From: CAVWCQ01 sp963753545
Lineage (GTDB): Bacteria; Chloroflexota; Anaerolineae; Aggregatilineales; Aggregatilineaceae
Assembly: GCA_963753545.1 (NCBI GenBank)
Contig: CAVWCQ010000008.1
Location: 248,001-312,000, forward strand
Direction: 5' to 3'
Length of the DNA: 64,000 nucleotides
Each line of letters opens with the position of its first letter. Position 1 is the stretch's first letter. Shown here one piece after another: positions 9,104 to 17,286 of the stretch. The notes beneath the pieces were generated by a model. The model was not told the DNA's origin, did not search any database, and worked only from the letters and a program-made list of their open reading frames with translations. The translations under genes and the position numbers were made by a program.

Positions 9104-10006
9104 TTGGCAACGGTGGTGTTGCCCGACGCGACGCGGGCGCTGTACCCATTTAAATCCCACTTTCTCACGCTGAGTGATGGCAAGCGCATGCACTACGTGG
9201 ATGAGGGGCCAGAAAATGGGGAGGTGCTGGTCTTTGCGCACGGCTATCCCATGTGGAGCTTTGAATTTCGCGCGCTGCTCGTTTATTATGCCGCGCAGGG
9301 ATTCCGCTGCATCGCGATGGATCATGTTGGCTATGGGCTGAGCGATAAACCGACCAGCCGCCGCTATCATACGCTCCGGCGGCATATCCATAACCTGATG
9401 GAATGTGTCCAGGCGCTTAACCTGAAGGATATCACCCTGGTCATGGAAGACTGGGGCGGGCCGCTGGGCCTTGGTTATGCCATCCGCTACCCCGAAAATA
9501 TCAAGCGGCTGGTGATTATGAATTCCTGGGTTTTTCAGGATACGCTTGCGCCGCGCATCCATCCCCTGGTATCGCTGATGATCAGGCGGGGCATGGGTGA
9601 ACTGCTGCTCGGCACGCTCAACGGGGCGATTAACGTTTTAGTCCAGCGAGGTACGGCGCGGCGGCTGTCTTCGGCGGTCATCGCGGGCTATCGAGCGCCC
9701 TTTAAGGAGGCACGCAGCCGCCAGGCATTGATCCAGTTTCCCCGTATGCTCAGCACCACAGCGACTCACCCGTCGGCATCGATGCTGCGCGAGATCGAAA
9801 CAGAACTGCCGCACTTGAGTCACATTCCCACCCTGATTCTGTGGGGCCGCAACAATCCCGTTTTTGTGCCGGGCACGGCTGAACATTGGAAAGTCATGGT
9901 ACCCCGCGCCAGGGGACCGATCATTATTGACTCCGCCAGCCACTATCTGCCCGAAGACGATCCCGAAGCGGTGATCCGCTGCCTGGATGAATTGATCGGG
10001 CATTAA
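9104..10006 (+). CDS. Alpha/beta hydrolase, haloalkane dehalogenase-like
   Basis: This is a 300-residue alpha/beta hydrolase. The oxyanion motif HGYPMW is at residues about 44-49, and the nucleophile elbow is MEDWGGPLG, with aspartate as nucleophile and the following tryptophan as expected for haloalkane dehalogenases. The acid segment is LWGRNNPVF and the catalytic histidine is in SHYLPEDDPEAV. It may hydrolyse halogenated alkanes, or be one of the many relatives with other substrates. The start is a TTG at 9104, chosen because AAAGGA lies 7 bases upstream and no in-frame ATG fits. Divergent from the sugar kinase. Confidence 0.85.
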   Translation: MATVVLPDATRALYPFKSHFLTLSDGKRMHYVDEGPENGEVLVFAHGYPMWSFEFRALLVYYAAQGFRCIAMDHVGYGLSDKPTSRRYHTLRRHIHNLMECVQALNLKDITLVMEDWGGPLGLGYAIRYPENIKRLVIMNSWVFQDTLAPRIHPLVSLMIRRGMGELLLGTLNGAINVLVQRGTARRLSSAVIAGYRAPFKEARSRQALIQFPRMLSTTATHPSASMLREIETELPHLSHIPTLILWGRNNPVFVPGTAEHWKVMVPRARGPIIIDSASHYLPEDDPEAVIRCLDELIGH

Positions 10007-10117
10007 AGAACTATCCACCTGACCCCCGCCAACATCCTCCACCTGTCTCATTTAGTGATCGCTCCATTCCTGTACAGTGAGGAACATATTGAAGATCCAG
10101 AGAACGGTGGTATCAAG

Positions 10118-10594
10118 ATGGCAGGCAAACAAGACTATAGACCCGGTTATGATGAAGATGAGCATTCCGGCGATGAGCGCCTCGAAGAAGGCGGCGTGCC
10201 CTATACGCGGGATGAGGCATATGGTGCGCGCAGTTATGAAACGGCCCTCGGCATCCAGGAAAATGACGAACTAGACCCGGTGGATATCAACGATGAGGCC
10301 CAGCAGCGCCGCGCGCGGGTCGGACATGATCCAAATTATCTGCTGAATCAGTATGGCCCGGATAAAAACTTCCCGAAACGGCCCAAAGAGGAAATTCTCG
10401 ATGACGTGGAACAGTTGATTCGGACGGGGCACTATGCAACCAGTTATATCCAGGTGCGCGTCAATGAGGTTGGTGAGGTGACCCTTGAGGGCGAGATCAA
10501 CAGCCTGGACTCGCGCCGCTTCCTGGAAGAGTCAATCTGGAATGTGTACGGGGTGCGCGATATCCGCAACCGCCTCGTCATCGCCTGGAAATAA
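10118..10594 (+). CDS. BON-domain protein
   Basis: The 158-residue protein has an acidic, low-complexity N-terminal half and a C-terminal BON domain (residues about 90-155) recognisable from the YIQVRVNEVGEVTLEGEI and VRDIRNRLVI strands. BON domains bind phospholipid or act in envelope and stress proteins such as OsmY, but this protein has no signal peptide. I prefer the ATG at 10118, which opens MAGKQDYRP; a longer reading from 10055 has an atypical N-terminus. A clear terminator follows at 10613-10641. Confidence 0.8.
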   Translation: MAGKQDYRPGYDEDEHSGDERLEEGGVPYTRDEAYGARSYETALGIQENDELDPVDINDEAQQRRARVGHDPNYLLNQYGPDKNFPKRPKEEILDDVEQLIRTGHYATSYIQVRVNEVGEVTLEGEINSLDSRRFLEESIWNVYGVRDIRNRLVIAWK

Positions 10595-10612
10595 ATCATC
10601 AGGATCTGTAGG

Positions 10613-10641
10613 GGCGGGCTAACAAGCCCGCCTCTTTTTTT
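10613..10641 (+). terminator. Rho-independent terminator after BON gene
   Basis: An 8-bp GC stem (10613-10620 with 10625-10632) and a four-base loop are followed by a run of T residues. Confidence 0.9.
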
Positions 10642-10688
10642 CCGTTCACCGTCTATTCCTCTCAATTCTGATCACGAAGTGAATGAAC

Positions 10689-10850
10689 CGTAGGGGCAGG
10701 GCCAAGCGAAGCCGCCCTGCCCGCTTCGTGTCAACTTAAGCCAGGGAACGCTCTTTTCTAAATCGTTTTCCCCTTCCCCCCGCGAAGCTGTGGGGGAAGG
10801 GGCAGGGGATGAGGGCCTGCCCGCCACCCACAACGTTTATTTCCTTATCT
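10689..10850. repeat. R-like plus Z-type intergenic repeat, second copy
   Basis: Bases 10733-10850 match 317-420 almost base for base, including the CCCCTTCCCCCC/GGGGGAAGGGG stem. The R-like part at 10689-10728 matches 7785-7835. Confidence 0.8.
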
Positions 10851-10885
10851 TGATACCTATGCCGCCTCTTTTTTCTCATCCATAT

Positions 10886-10927
10886 CTTCAAATTCGTACT
10901 TAAAGTTCAACTTTAAAGGAGTATTTT
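10886..10927 (+). repeat. A element, copy 1 (42 bp, palindromic core)
   Basis: This 42-bp sequence is 41/42 identical to the reverse complement of 27122-27163. It contains the near-perfect palindrome TTAAAGTTCAACTTTAA. It is noncoding in both places. Confidence 0.85.
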
Positions 10928-11058
10928 GAGAGGCACATTGGGTGTATGCTACGTGTAGGCGCGAAAACGGCTTCATAGGGGTGCTGCTTGCAGCAGCGTG
11001 CAGCGTGAGAAGCAGAGCCGCTAGGCCGCTGCGTCCAGTTATGGGTGAGGTAGGGTCG

Positions 11059-11143
11059 GGTTAGAAAACGGTTAGCTGCTGTGCCGTTTTAGGGGGGGTA
11101 ACGAGACCGTCACGAGAAGAAAGTGATCAACCTGTGATTTTTC
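11059..11143 (+). repeat. B element, copy 1a
   Basis: About 85 bp with GGTTAGAAAACGGTTAG at the left, a G7 run, and CACGAGAAGAAAGTGATCAAC at the right. It is related to 11330-11414 and to the reverse complement of 26852-26945. GTGATCAAC here (11123-11131) forms an inverted repeat with GTTGATCAC at 11165-11173. I see no gene anywhere in 10642-11440. Confidence 0.65.
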
Positions 11144-11329
11144 TCGGCTGTTGGCAGCGACCTTGTTGATCACAACGGCCCCCAATACGACCCTTTAGCC
11201 ATCAATCACGCCCTGTTTGGCGCTTTTTAGATGATTTTTCGGTCCATTTGTTGAAAATTGGCCCGGTTCGAAAGCGGCCTCCAGTAATACCCTCTCCAAA
11301 AAATGGGGCAAAAATCGAAGTTGGCGCAC

Positions 11330-11414
11330 GGTTAAAAAACGGTTTGTCGTGAAACCGAAAAGGGGGGGGTAAATGGATCGCCACGACGGCGAAGTGATCA
11401 ACTAATTTTTTCAA
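11330..11414 (+). repeat. B element, copy 1b
   Basis: Closest relative of the B copy at 26852-26945 (inverted). They share GTCGTGAA-CCGAAAA, the G-run, ATCGCCACGA and GAAGTGATCAACTAATTT in order, with a short insertion in the other copy. Confidence 0.75.
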
Positions 11415-11440
11415 AAAGTTTGTTAGTGATAAGCTGACTC

Positions 11441-12025
11441 TTATTCCGCCGCAGCCGCCATGCGGTAAATTAATTCCAGGGTCAGACGGCAGTCGCCCAA
11501 CGCACTGTGCGCCGCCACCACCGGAATCTGCTGCTGGACGCATGCCGCCGTCAGGCTGTGCCAGCGGAAACCGTTGTGCCGCGCATCCCACGCCCCGCCA
11601 AAGGGCGCATAACCTTTCATCGCGCAGTCCCACGATCCGGCGCGGATCATGGGCAGCCCGTAGCGGCGGCAGGTCTGCGTGACCATCCGGCGATCAAAGT
11701 CGGCGTTGTAGGCGATCACGGTTTTCCCGGCCAGGGCCAGCGTCAGTTGGACATAGAGCGCCGTAAAGACAGGTGCGTCAGCGATATCCGCGTGGCTTAA
11801 TCCGTGCACCGCCTGTGCTTTCGGATCGATGGCTTTGGTCGGCTGCACCAATGTGTTGATCAGCACTTCGCCTGTCGAATCCATCGCGGCGACCTGGACA
11901 AGTTCATCGTCATCGTTCAGCCCTGTCGTTTCGGTGTCGAGGACCAGAAACCCGTGGCGGAGCAGGGCGGCAGCCCAGGCGGCGGCACGCTTGCGGGCAT
12001 CGGCTCGGAATGAATCAGGAATCAT
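11441..12025 (-). CDS. 3'-5' exonuclease, DEDDh (DnaQ-like)
   Basis: The 194-residue protein shows the whole DEDDh set: LDTETTGL (residues about 29-36), AVHGLSHADI, YNADFDRRM with the second aspartate, and a HSALGD motif that supplies the histidine and last aspartate. It should remove 3' nucleotides from DNA or RNA with two metal ions. It is a stand-alone domain, as in many exonuclease X or PolC-epsilon relatives, so a role in repair or RNA processing is equally possible. It is the last gene of a three-gene minus-strand group (13542 to 11441), 15 bases after the preceding gene. Confidence 0.9.
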   Translation of the reverse strand: MIPDSFRADARKRAAAWAAALLRHGFLVLDTETTGLNDDDELVQVAAMDSTGEVLINTLVQPTKAIDPKAQAVHGLSHADIADAPVFTALYVQLTLALAGKTVIAYNADFDRRMVTQTCRRYGLPMIRAGSWDCAMKGYAPFGGAWDARHNGFRWHSLTAACVQQQIPVVAAHSALGDCRLTLELIYRMAAAAE

Positions 12026-12040
12026 GGTCTGCCCTCGCCA

Positions 12041-12571
12041 TCAGTTCGATTTGGACATCGTGCGCCGCAGATAGTCATCCAGGTCGGCGCGGGCGATGCG
12101 TGTCTGATCCCCCACCTTGACCGTCGGGAGCTGGCCCGACTTGATCAGCCGGATGATTTCCGTTTTGGTCAGCCACGAATAGAGCGACGCTTCACCAACA
12201 GACAGAGTTATCGCCTCTCCTGATGGATCATCTTTTTTCCCATCGCCATTCTGCGGCGCGTATAAAATCCTCGGCGGAAGTCCGGCTTTGCGGGGGCGGT
12301 GCGCGCTCCAGGGCACGTTTGGCGTGGTCAGAATGATGGCGACTGCCGCGACCAGCGAAGTGAACATCAGCAGGGACTCGATAATCGCCAACTGCCTGTT
12401 GGTTGCATCCAGCGCTATGGCGAGAAAGGTGAACGGTGCGGGCAGCACCAGGATCATGCCCAGCAGCCGGGCACGGTCTCCCACGATGGTATGCATCCCA
12501 AACAGGCTGATTTTTTCGCTGACCAGCATATAAAGGCCAACGATCACGAAAAAACCTTCAACAAAGATCAT
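12041..12571 (-). CDS. Membrane protein with C-terminal excisionase-like HTH domain
   Basis: The 176-residue protein has three hydrophobic segments in its first 85 residues, then a hydrophilic linker, then a domain at residues about 115-172: SLYSWLTKTEIIRLIKSG, LPTVKVGDQTRI and ARADLDDYLRRT. This pattern is the helix-turn-wing of the excisionase/MerR-like (helix_turn_helix_17) domain, normally found in soluble DNA-binding proteins. Here it is tethered to the membrane. It sits between a hydrolase and an exonuclease with very short gaps. I cannot say what DNA or signal it responds to. Confidence 0.8.
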   Translation of the reverse strand: MIFVEGFFVIVGLYMLVSEKISLFGMHTIVGDRARLLGMILVLPAPFTFLAIALDATNRQLAIIESLLMFTSLVAAVAIILTTPNVPWSAHRPRKAGLPPRILYAPQNGDGKKDDPSGEAITLSVGEASLYSWLTKTEIIRLIKSGQLPTVKVGDQTRIARADLDDYLRRTMSKSN

Positions 12572-12582
12572 TGTTTCTCATC

Positions 12583-13542
12583 CTAATTCCGCTCGCGTAC
12601 CTCTTTAAGGAAGCGCTCGCGGGCTTTACGATATCCACTGTCGGCAAAGGCCGGGCTGTTGATCCGCGCCCAATCCAGGGCCAGCTTGCGCCCCACGATG
12701 CGGGCCACGTCGTCGCAGCCCCAATAGCCGTTATGGCTGGCAATATTCCACCCGGTCAGCAGCGTTCCCGCGTGGACCGAGCAGTCGATCACCCCGCCGT
12801 CCCGGAACGAGTCGATAGGTTGCAGTGGATAGGCTACCGGGTCCTGCGGGTCGTAAAAATTAATCCACACCCCATGATCCGGTTCGACCTGGACCGGGCA
12901 GGGCAGGCCCTCGCGGATGCTGTCCTTGCCGCCGAACGCATTGCCACGCAAGGTATACAGCCCTATCGGTGATCCTAAAGTAATCATGTTGAGCAGGGCA
13001 AAATGATGTCCCGCCAGCGTAGACGAGTGGTCCGTCGTTCGCGTATGATCCCATATGAAGTCCGAGCCGATCACGCTGCCCAGGCTGTGCCCGATCACCG
13101 TCAGCGGAGCAAGCCCGAGGTCGTCTCGTTCATCGGCGCTGGCATCGCTCAGCCGGTCGGCGCACTTCTGAACCTCGCTGTGGATCGCCTGGTAAACCCT
13201 GTTATTCGGGTCACATTCATAGGCGATCACGTCACCCAGCAGCGAGACCATATTGCGCCGGATCTGGTAGGTGACATTGATTCTGCGCAGCAGGTGCAGC
13301 CCACCAGACATCAGCTTGAGCAGGGCATCCTGCGGCTTCTGCGTGACCGGGTCCCAGCAGACGACCTCAAAGCGCAGCGCTCGTTTGGCCTGCGCCGATG
13401 ATTGCTCCACATCGCGCAGCCGGAACTGGCGAACCGCGTGGTCAAACTCGCGCCGCAGGTTTTCTTCCAGCGCATGAGGATAGTTCGTGTTCCGGTTAGA
13501 GCCGATCCCATGCAGAATCAGAATATTGCATGCTGTTGCCAT
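12583..13542 (-). CDS. Alpha/beta hydrolase, lipase-like
   Basis: The 319-residue protein starts MATACNILILHGIGSNRN, where HGIG is the oxyanion region. The nucleophile elbow is VIGHSLGSVIG (residues about 145-155). A likely acid is in FYDPQDPVAYPL and the catalytic histidine in ASHNGYWG, giving a complete Ser-Asp-His triad. No signal peptide, so it acts in the cytoplasm; the substrate is unknown. The ATG at 13542 follows GGGGGA; the longer reading from 13605 is not supported. First gene of the group with the membrane HTH protein and the exonuclease. Confidence 0.8.
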   Translation of the reverse strand: MATACNILILHGIGSNRNTNYPHALEENLRREFDHAVRQFRLRDVEQSSAQAKRALRFEVVCWDPVTQKPQDALLKLMSGGLHLLRRINVTYQIRRNMVSLLGDVIAYECDPNNRVYQAIHSEVQKCADRLSDASADERDDLGLAPLTVIGHSLGSVIGSDFIWDHTRTTDHSSTLAGHHFALLNMITLGSPIGLYTLRGNAFGGKDSIREGLPCPVQVEPDHGVWINFYDPQDPVAYPLQPIDSFRDGGVIDCSVHAGTLLTGWNIASHNGYWGCDDVARIVGRKLALDWARINSPAFADSGYRKARERFLKEVRERN

Positions 13543-13731
13543 AAACGTTCCCCCAGGTCGTGCTTTCCACCAGCGCTCTTGCAGGTCGCATACCCGCCCT
13601 GACAAACCCTCGACTTTGAGCCAGCAAAGTTGAGTTTACGCCCATAAACGGGATTGTCAAGCGGCGCGTAAATCCATCTGAATAAGAATGATCGTATTAA
13701 AAAGTACTGGATAGTGATTCAGGAGGAAACG

Positions 13732-14160
13732 ATGAAGAAGAGACTGCTGTTAGGCCTTGTTTTTGTGCTGGCGCTGGCTGGGCCGGTCGCGGCTGATGAC
13801 GGTGGGCGTCCAATTTCAGTCGAGATGACTGGAGCCGCTGAAGCTCCTGGTCCTGGTGATCCGGACGGTTCTGGCTTGGCAACGTTTACTTTGAACCAGG
13901 GACAGAATGAGATTTGTTATGAATTGTCAGTATCGAATCTTGATCCTGTCATCGCCTCTCACATTCATGTTGCGCCTGTTGGCTCTCCAGGGCCAGTCGT
14001 GGTTCCACTTGTGGCCCCCGTAACAGGCTCATCCAGTGCTTGCGCGGTTGTCGATCCAGAATTAATCAAAGCAATCCGCCAGAATCCTGAGAACTACTAT
14101 GTCAATGTGCACACGACGGTTTACCCCGGCGGTGCGGTGCGCGCGCAGCTAGGGAAATAA
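13732..14160 (+). CDS. Exported CHRD-domain protein
   Basis: The protein opens with a signal peptide (MKKRLLLGLVFVLALAGPVAA) followed by a single CHRD domain: EMTGAAEAPGPGDPDGSG, then CYELSVSNL, SHIHVAPVGSPGPV and YYVNVHTTVYPGGAVRAQL. CHRD domains occur in chordin and in many bacterial secreted proteins; the bacterial function is not known. Length is normal. The ATG at 13732 is preceded by AGGAGG at the ideal distance. Transcribed alone, with a terminator at 14171-14193. Confidence 0.9.
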   Translation: MKKRLLLGLVFVLALAGPVAADDGGRPISVEMTGAAEAPGPGDPDGSGLATFTLNQGQNEICYELSVSNLDPVIASHIHVAPVGSPGPVVVPLVAPVTGSSSACAVVDPELIKAIRQNPENYYVNVHTTVYPGGAVRAQLGK

Positions 14161-14170
14161 GTTCAAAATG

Positions 14171-14196
14171 GGGGCAGCTTGCTGGGTTGCCCCTTC
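14171..14196. terminator. Bidirectional terminator
   Basis: GGGGCA (14171-14176) pairs with TGCCCC (14188-14193), followed by TTCTT on the plus strand. It lies between the convergent CHRD and lipoprotein genes. Confidence 0.6.
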
Positions 14197-15606
14197 TTAT
14201 CTGGGCCCACCATAATACGTGATCAGCGCCGTTGCCAGATCGTCCAGGCACGGCGTTATGTCGTACCACTGCTCACCCGTTCCGACGTTCCAGATATCGA
14301 ATCCCTTCACATAAGGGTCCTCTTCCAACTGGTACGTGTATTGCAGCGCGTCCCGGATGATCTGCTGGCAGGTGGGCATCAGGGTCGCCCCGCCGATGCC
14401 AAAGGCCGTGTAGTACACAGGCAGATGGGCGGCTTCGGGCACATCGACCAGCAGATGTTCATAAAACACGCGGTGGCGGAAGGTGATCCACACATCCGAC
14501 TCAGAGGCCAGCCGGCCATCTTCGATGCTGAAAGCGTGCATGGCGATACCGTGGGTGCGGCCCGGTGCGCAGGGATGTTCCGCCGCATAGCGGTACGCCG
14601 GGTACAGGTCAGGAAAAACGGCCATGTCCGGGTTACCGCCGGGAAGCGAAAAGATCAGCAGACAGCGGCTCTGTTCATTGGCAATGCGCATTGCCTCAAT
14701 CGTGAATGGAGCAAGCCAACCCGTCGAAGCCGCGCACTCATTGACAAGCTCGTAGTAGTCGGCGTCAACCTGATCCCACTGCGGTTCCAGAGTCGCCATC
14801 CAGCTTTTCGCTGTCTTTACCGGATCGGGTGTCTGGCCGGGACCGATGGGGCAGTCGGCGGGAATGCCTGAGCGGTAGATGATGACGGTCTGGGGAGAAA
14901 TACGCCGCACGGTTTTCAGGATCAACTCGGTGCCGCTCAACCCCTTGATCGTGCCGAGTGGATGCCCGCTGTTGGCCATGCGCCGGACAAAACCGATCAC
15001 CTCGTCGTTGCTTGTATCGTTGAGCACATGCAGCCCGGCCAGGGTGACATCGGGCTGGGTTCCCAGCAGAATGTCGCAGGCGCGCATACTGCCCAAATAC
15101 GCCTGTGTGATACCCTGCGCGTCGGCCAGCGGCAGCCATCCGTTGGCGGTGTTGGCCCATGTCGTGCCGTCCATCGACAGGGAATTCACGGGCAGCCGCT
15201 GCCGTTCAGTTGCTGTTCCCACTACATTGGAGGCGAAATCCGCGGACTCATAGAGCGGCACCTGCGGCGCGCTGATGATCACCGGGCAGGGGCGCACGCT
15301 GATCGTGTCGGGCAGCGGTGTATGCAGCGGCTCCGGCGTGTAACTGTTTCCGATGATCGGCCCGTAATAAGCACCCGGGGTGGACGTAGCTGTCGCAACG
15401 ATGGGCGTTGGGTTTTGGGCGACGAGCGTATCAGCAGGCGTTATGACGCTTGTCGTGTCGCCGGGCGTGGTGCTGGGTATCACTGTATTAGCGGGGGTTG
15501 GCGTCACGTAGACAAGAATGGGCGTCGGATTGTCGCCACATGCCAGCAGGGTGAGAGTACATGCGCCCAGCAGGAGGAGCAGGTGAAAGAGATGTCGGTT
15601 CTTCAT
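14197..15606 (-). CDS. Lipoprotein with SH3-like region and glycosidase-like barrel
   Basis: The signal sequence ends in LTLLAC, a lipobox, so the protein should be anchored on the outer face of the membrane. A Thr-Pro-rich linker (residues about 25-85) is followed by an SH3-like segment (VPLYESADFASNVVGTA, TTWANTANGWLPL). The C-terminal 280 residues look like a TIM-barrel glycosidase: YYELVNECAAS supplies an Asn-Glu pair typical of the acid/base and YYTAFGIGG lies where a nucleophile strand would be expected. No GH family is certain. The start at 15606 (MKNRHLFHLL) is the one that makes a signal peptide. Confidence 0.75.
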   Translation of the reverse strand: MKNRHLFHLLLLLGACTLTLLACGDNPTPILVYVTPTPANTVIPSTTPGDTTSVITPADTLVAQNPTPIVATATSTPGAYYGPIIGNSYTPEPLHTPLPDTISVRPCPVIISAPQVPLYESADFASNVVGTATERQRLPVNSLSMDGTTWANTANGWLPLADAQGITQAYLGSMRACDILLGTQPDVTLAGLHVLNDTSNDEVIGFVRRMANSGHPLGTIKGLSGTELILKTVRRISPQTVIIYRSGIPADCPIGPGQTPDPVKTAKSWMATLEPQWDQVDADYYELVNECAASTGWLAPFTIEAMRIANEQSRCLLIFSLPGGNPDMAVFPDLYPAYRYAAEHPCAPGRTHGIAMHAFSIEDGRLASESDVWITFRHRVFYEHLLVDVPEAAHLPVYYTAFGIGGATLMPTCQQIIRDALQYTYQLEEDPYVKGFDIWNVGTGEQWYDITPCLDDLATALITYYGGPR

Positions 15607-15647
15607 GGTGCAAGTGTATAGCCCGCCGCGCCGCAGTGTCAAATAAC

Positions 15648-15684
15648 AGCCTGCCCCTCTAACCTTCTTGGAGAGGGGCAGGCT
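15648..15684 (-). terminator. Terminator downstream of the Thr-Pro-repeat protein
   Basis: A 13-bp perfect stem (15648-15660 with 15672-15684), followed on the minus strand by a short T-rich stretch. Confidence 0.75.
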
Positions 15685-15713
15685 GCTCGCGTATCTCAGA
15701 GGAGTGTATCCGA

Positions 15714-17113
15714 TTAGTTCAGCGGGCAGTAGGTATTATTTGCTGCGTCAAGCTGCGAAGCCAGCGCCAGTATCGTGCTGCGGTTATTGCTTGCCAGCGC
15801 TGCATTGACGAGCGAGATCACCTGCGCTGTGCTGTACTGGTAATCTACGTCCGGGCTTGCCGAATTGAGGAGCGCCGCAACGGCTGCGCGCAGCAGTATT
15901 TGGGCGGCACCCTTAGTGGTATTGTTGCCCTGGAAGCTCAACGCCTGAAGCAGAGTCTTGTTGTCCAAACCAAACGAGTTCAGGCACGTCAAACACGCTT
16001 TCCAGCGTCTGGTTCGGGCTATAACCCGTGCCAGCCCACGAGTCAAGATGCTGTGACTGCTTCCAATAGCCGGGCGTGCATCCCTCAAAGGGGATAGGTG
16101 TTGGTGTACTCGTCGGCGTGTTGGTTGGCGTATTGGTCGGTGTACTCGTCGGTGTGTTGGTTGGTGTATTGGTCGGTCGTGTTGGTCGGCGTATTGGTTG
16201 GTGTATCCGTCGGCGTGTTCGTCGGTGTGTTGGTTGGCGTATTGGTTGGTGTATCGGTCGGCGTGTTGGTTGGCGTATTGGTTGGTGTATCCGTCGGCGT
16301 GTTCGTCGGTGTGTTGGTTGGCGTATTGGTCGGTGTATTCGTCGGCGTGTTCGTCGGTGTGTTGGTTGGCGTATTGGTCGGTGTATTCGTCGGCGTGTTC
16401 GTCGGTGTGTTGGTTGGCGTATTGGTTGGTGTATTCGTCGGCGTGTTGGTTGGCGTATTGGTTGGTGTATCCGTCGGCGTGTTGGTTGGTGTATTGGTTG
16501 GTGTATCGGTTGGCGTATTGGTCGGTGTATCCGTTGGTGTGTTCGTCGGCGTATCCGTCGGCGTGTTCGTCGGTGTGTTGGTCGGTGTATCCGTTGGTGT
16601 GTTCGTCGGTGTGTTGGTCGGTGTATCCGTCGGCGTATTGGTTGGCGTATCCGTCGGCGTATAGGTCGCGGTGGGCGGATCGTAATCGTAACAGAACGAG
16701 ATGTGACTCAATCCGAATGGCTGGTTGTTATTGGGATTAATGGGACCGTGCAGGCCCAAATCGCTCGTGGCCTCTGGATCATAAACGTAGAGATTGCCGT
16801 TGTCCCCAGCTTTCGCAAAGACGGCGTCAACGCCAATATTACTGCTCCAGTCGAAATAAGCGCCATCAAAGTTGCTGACCGTTACAGTGAGTGTGCCATC
16901 ACTGAAAGTGCCGTTTGCTGGCGGGTCAACCTTCAACTCGGTTGTACCGGGCACAAGCTCACTACAGGTTTGGTTGCCTTGGACTAATATCGGATCCGTG
17001 CGGTGATTGGTGGCTTGCGATACGTCTGGGGGAGCGATGACCAGTACCAGGGCACAGATTAGGGCACTGAGCACGGCTGCGGTTGTTAACAGTACGAGTC
17101 TTTTCCTTCTCAT
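15714..17113 (-). pseudogene. Exported protein with Thr-Pro-Thr repeat linker and GCTPGYWK module, two frameshifts
   Basis: The N-terminus has a signal peptide (MRRKRLVLLTTAAVLSALIC) and a globular domain (residues about 35-145, with ISFCYDY at its end). Then come about 45 tetrapeptides of the TPTD/TPTN type. After a frame break near 16172 the linker continues and is followed by EGCTPGYWKQSQHLDSWAG, a module common in secreted actinobacterial and Chloroflexota proteins. A second break near 15978 leads into a helical C-terminus (NKTLLQALSF to NNTYCPLN). Both breaks are single-base; the first is in a 12-bp repeat, where polymerase slippage or assembly error is easy. The extracellular role is unknown. 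Confidence 0.75.
16092..16665. repeat. 12-bp tandem repeat array encoding Thr-Pro linker
   Basis: About 47 imperfect 12-bp units such as GTTGGTGTATTG run through the middle of the exported protein. The array is open in several frames on both strands, which produces long spurious reading frames. Confidence 0.9.
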
Positions 17114-17240
17114 GAGGTCCCCTTTTTATCACAGTACAATTGGATGAGTTTCGTTACCGATTGTGAGCAATTATTTATATAAATATCAATTTTAATACAA
17201 AAATTAAAAAACAATACAACTAACTTGTGCCAAGAAAATA

Positions 17241-17262
17241 AAAAATGCCTGCAAGAGCAGGC
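17241..17262 (-). terminator. Terminator for MFS gene 17287-18516
   Basis: GCCTGC (17247-17252) pairs with GCAGGC (17257-17262). On the minus strand the hairpin is followed by ATTTTTTATTTT. The reverse direction also has a T-rich tail. Confidence 0.8.
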
Positions 17263-17286
17263 GTTTGATTTTTGCTGGTGGAGGGG

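Noticed and set aside
10642..11440. Replication origin or DnaA-box region
   Set aside because: GTGATCAAC repeats were noted but there is no cluster of DnaA boxes and no dnaA/dnaN neighbour.
16092..16665. CRISPR-like direct repeats
   Set aside because: Units are contiguous 12-mers with no spacers and they encode a Thr-Pro linker.
16076..16987. Long open frames on the plus strand rich in Val/Gly or Arg/Cys through the repeat array
   Set aside because: They are produced by the 12-bp period in other frames; the minus-strand frame has a signal peptide and module structure.
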